Shown here: positions 21,415 through 21,948 of the stretch, piece after piece
Position numbering within the stretch: the stretch's first letter is position 1
Layout: every line of letters starts with the position of its first letter
From: an uncultured Ruminococcus sp.
GTDB taxonomy: Bacteria > Bacillota > Clostridia > Oscillospirales > CAG-272
Length of the DNA stretch: 21,948 nt
Direction of reading: 5' to 3'
Assembly: GCA_902797495.1 (NCBI GenBank)
Contig: CADBTH010000214.1
Span: forward strand, 1 to 21,948
Program-made: the position numbers and the translations under genes
The notes under the pieces: model-generated
Database searches by the model: none
What the model saw: only the letters and a program-made list of their open reading frames with translations
Told to the model about the DNA's origin: nothing

Positions 21415-21948
21415 TCGCTTCGGTACTCTGTATTTGTCGCTCTCCTTGAGATCAAGCAGGTCGATCACCCGCTCGAACTTTTCCTTTGAGCGGATCATCT
21501 CGGCGGGGTGGTGCGCGTCGCTTCCGAAATAGAATTTCGCGCCGACGCTCTTCGCGACGCGGTACATCCGCATCAGTTCTCCGAGCTCTTCTTCCGTATA
21601 GTCGAAGAAGGTCTCGAAGTTCAGCTCGATCCCCGCTCCGCGCTCTGCCGCGAGGGAAAAGCACCGTTTCAGATCGTCCTCCGGTATCAGGTTACACACC
21701 TCTATATGGTCTCGTCTCGAGGCGGTCGCCATCAGCTCGCAGGAGAGGTGCGCGAAGCCGATCTTCTCAAAAGGAAGGTCCATCGAGAGGACGTGAAGAA
21801 AGCGCTCGACCCAGAGCTTTGCCACGCGGTCGGGCTTGTTATAATCCGCCTCATCGATCGTGAAGCCGTCCATATGGAAATGGTTGATCGGTATCACGAC
21901 GAAGTCGAACTCGTCGAACGTGTCGCGGGCTATGGCGAGAGTCCCGGA
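21412..21948 (-). CDS. PHP-domain phosphoesterase, C-terminal part (cut by window edge)
   Basis: The frame is open to the window edge, giving at least 178 residues of the C-terminal part of a PHP protein. Visible metal-site motifs are INHFHMDGF near the start, FAHLSCEL, ELNFETFF in the middle, and FGSDAHHPAEM near the end. The last is the usual SDAH strand of histidinol-phosphatase-like PHP proteins. Family members use a trinuclear metal site to hydrolyse phosphoesters, for example histidinol phosphate. Without the N-terminal HxH motif I cannot say whether this is HisK or a paralogue; no his genes are in the window. A GTG at 21897 is in frame but is internal: coding continues upstream with LAIARDTFDEFDF. 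Confidence 0.82.
   Translation of the reverse strand, partial: SGTLAIARDTFDEFDFVVIPINHFHMDGFTIDEADYNKPDRVAKLWVERFLHVLSMDLPFEKIGFAHLSCELMATASRRDHIEVCNLIPEDDLKRCFSLAAERGAGIELNFETFFDYTEEELGELMRMYRVAKSVGAKFYFGSDAHHPAEMIRSKEKFERVIDLLDLKESDKYRVPKR

Overview
The window looks like chromosome of an uncultured, fairly GC-rich member of the Firmicutes (Clostridia). The support is a tilS-hpt-ftsH order, promoters that are near-perfect TTGACA/TATAAT pairs with 17-bp spacers, GGAGG-type ribosome binding sites, a preQ1-I-type riboswitch, an oxygen-sensitive glycyl radical enzyme and several lipoproteins. No rRNA, tRNA, CRISPR array, transposase or phage gene was seen. Species cannot be named from the sequence alone.

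Layout. (1) 1-3090, minus strand: a small membrane protein, tilS, hpt and ftsH (cut by the window edge), tightly packed behind one strong promoter. (2) 3222-6626, plus strand: a four-gene unit with its own promoter and terminator. It encodes a small His/Cys-motif membrane peptide, a LolD/MacB-type ATPase, an FtsX-type permease with a very His-rich external loop, and a lipoprotein with a CPYC motif. I read it as a transition-metal (probably zinc) handling ABC system, and it is the best candidate here for a poorly described system. (3) 6630-9485, minus strand: an XRE regulator with its own promoter and operator-like palindrome, a roughly 210-bp cluster of palindromic repeats, and a PlsC-type acyltransferase carrying a zinc ribbon. 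(4) 9511-11041, plus strand: promoter, preQ1-I riboswitch, YhhQ/VUT queuosine-precursor transporter, and a translationally coupled short-chain dehydrogenase, closed by a bidirectional terminator.

(5) 11051-15982, minus strand: a five-gene envelope operon. It holds an SPFH protein with zinc ribbons, a lipoprotein, a TFIIB-like zinc-ribbon membrane protein, a tandem-TPM membrane protein and a small protein resembling DUF6935. Three members match the Bacillus subtilis ydjI, ydjG and ydjH types, but no pspA is present. A perfect 9-bp inverted repeat lies across its promoter. (6) 16001-17496, minus strand: an SGNH hydrolase and a CDP-alcohol phosphatidyltransferase (PgsA type) with a strong promoter. 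(7) 17540-19858, minus strand: a 772-residue glycyl radical enzyme of unassigned substrate with no activase beside it. (8) 19983-21371, minus strand: a secreted beta-helix-like carbohydrate-binding lipoprotein behind a promoter with response-regulator-like TTCA repeats. (9) 21412-21948, minus strand: a PHP-family phosphoesterase cut by the window edge.

Several units concern the cell envelope (FtsH, SPFH/TPM operon, PgsA, acyltransferase, lipoproteins), but the window does not show that they form one pathway.
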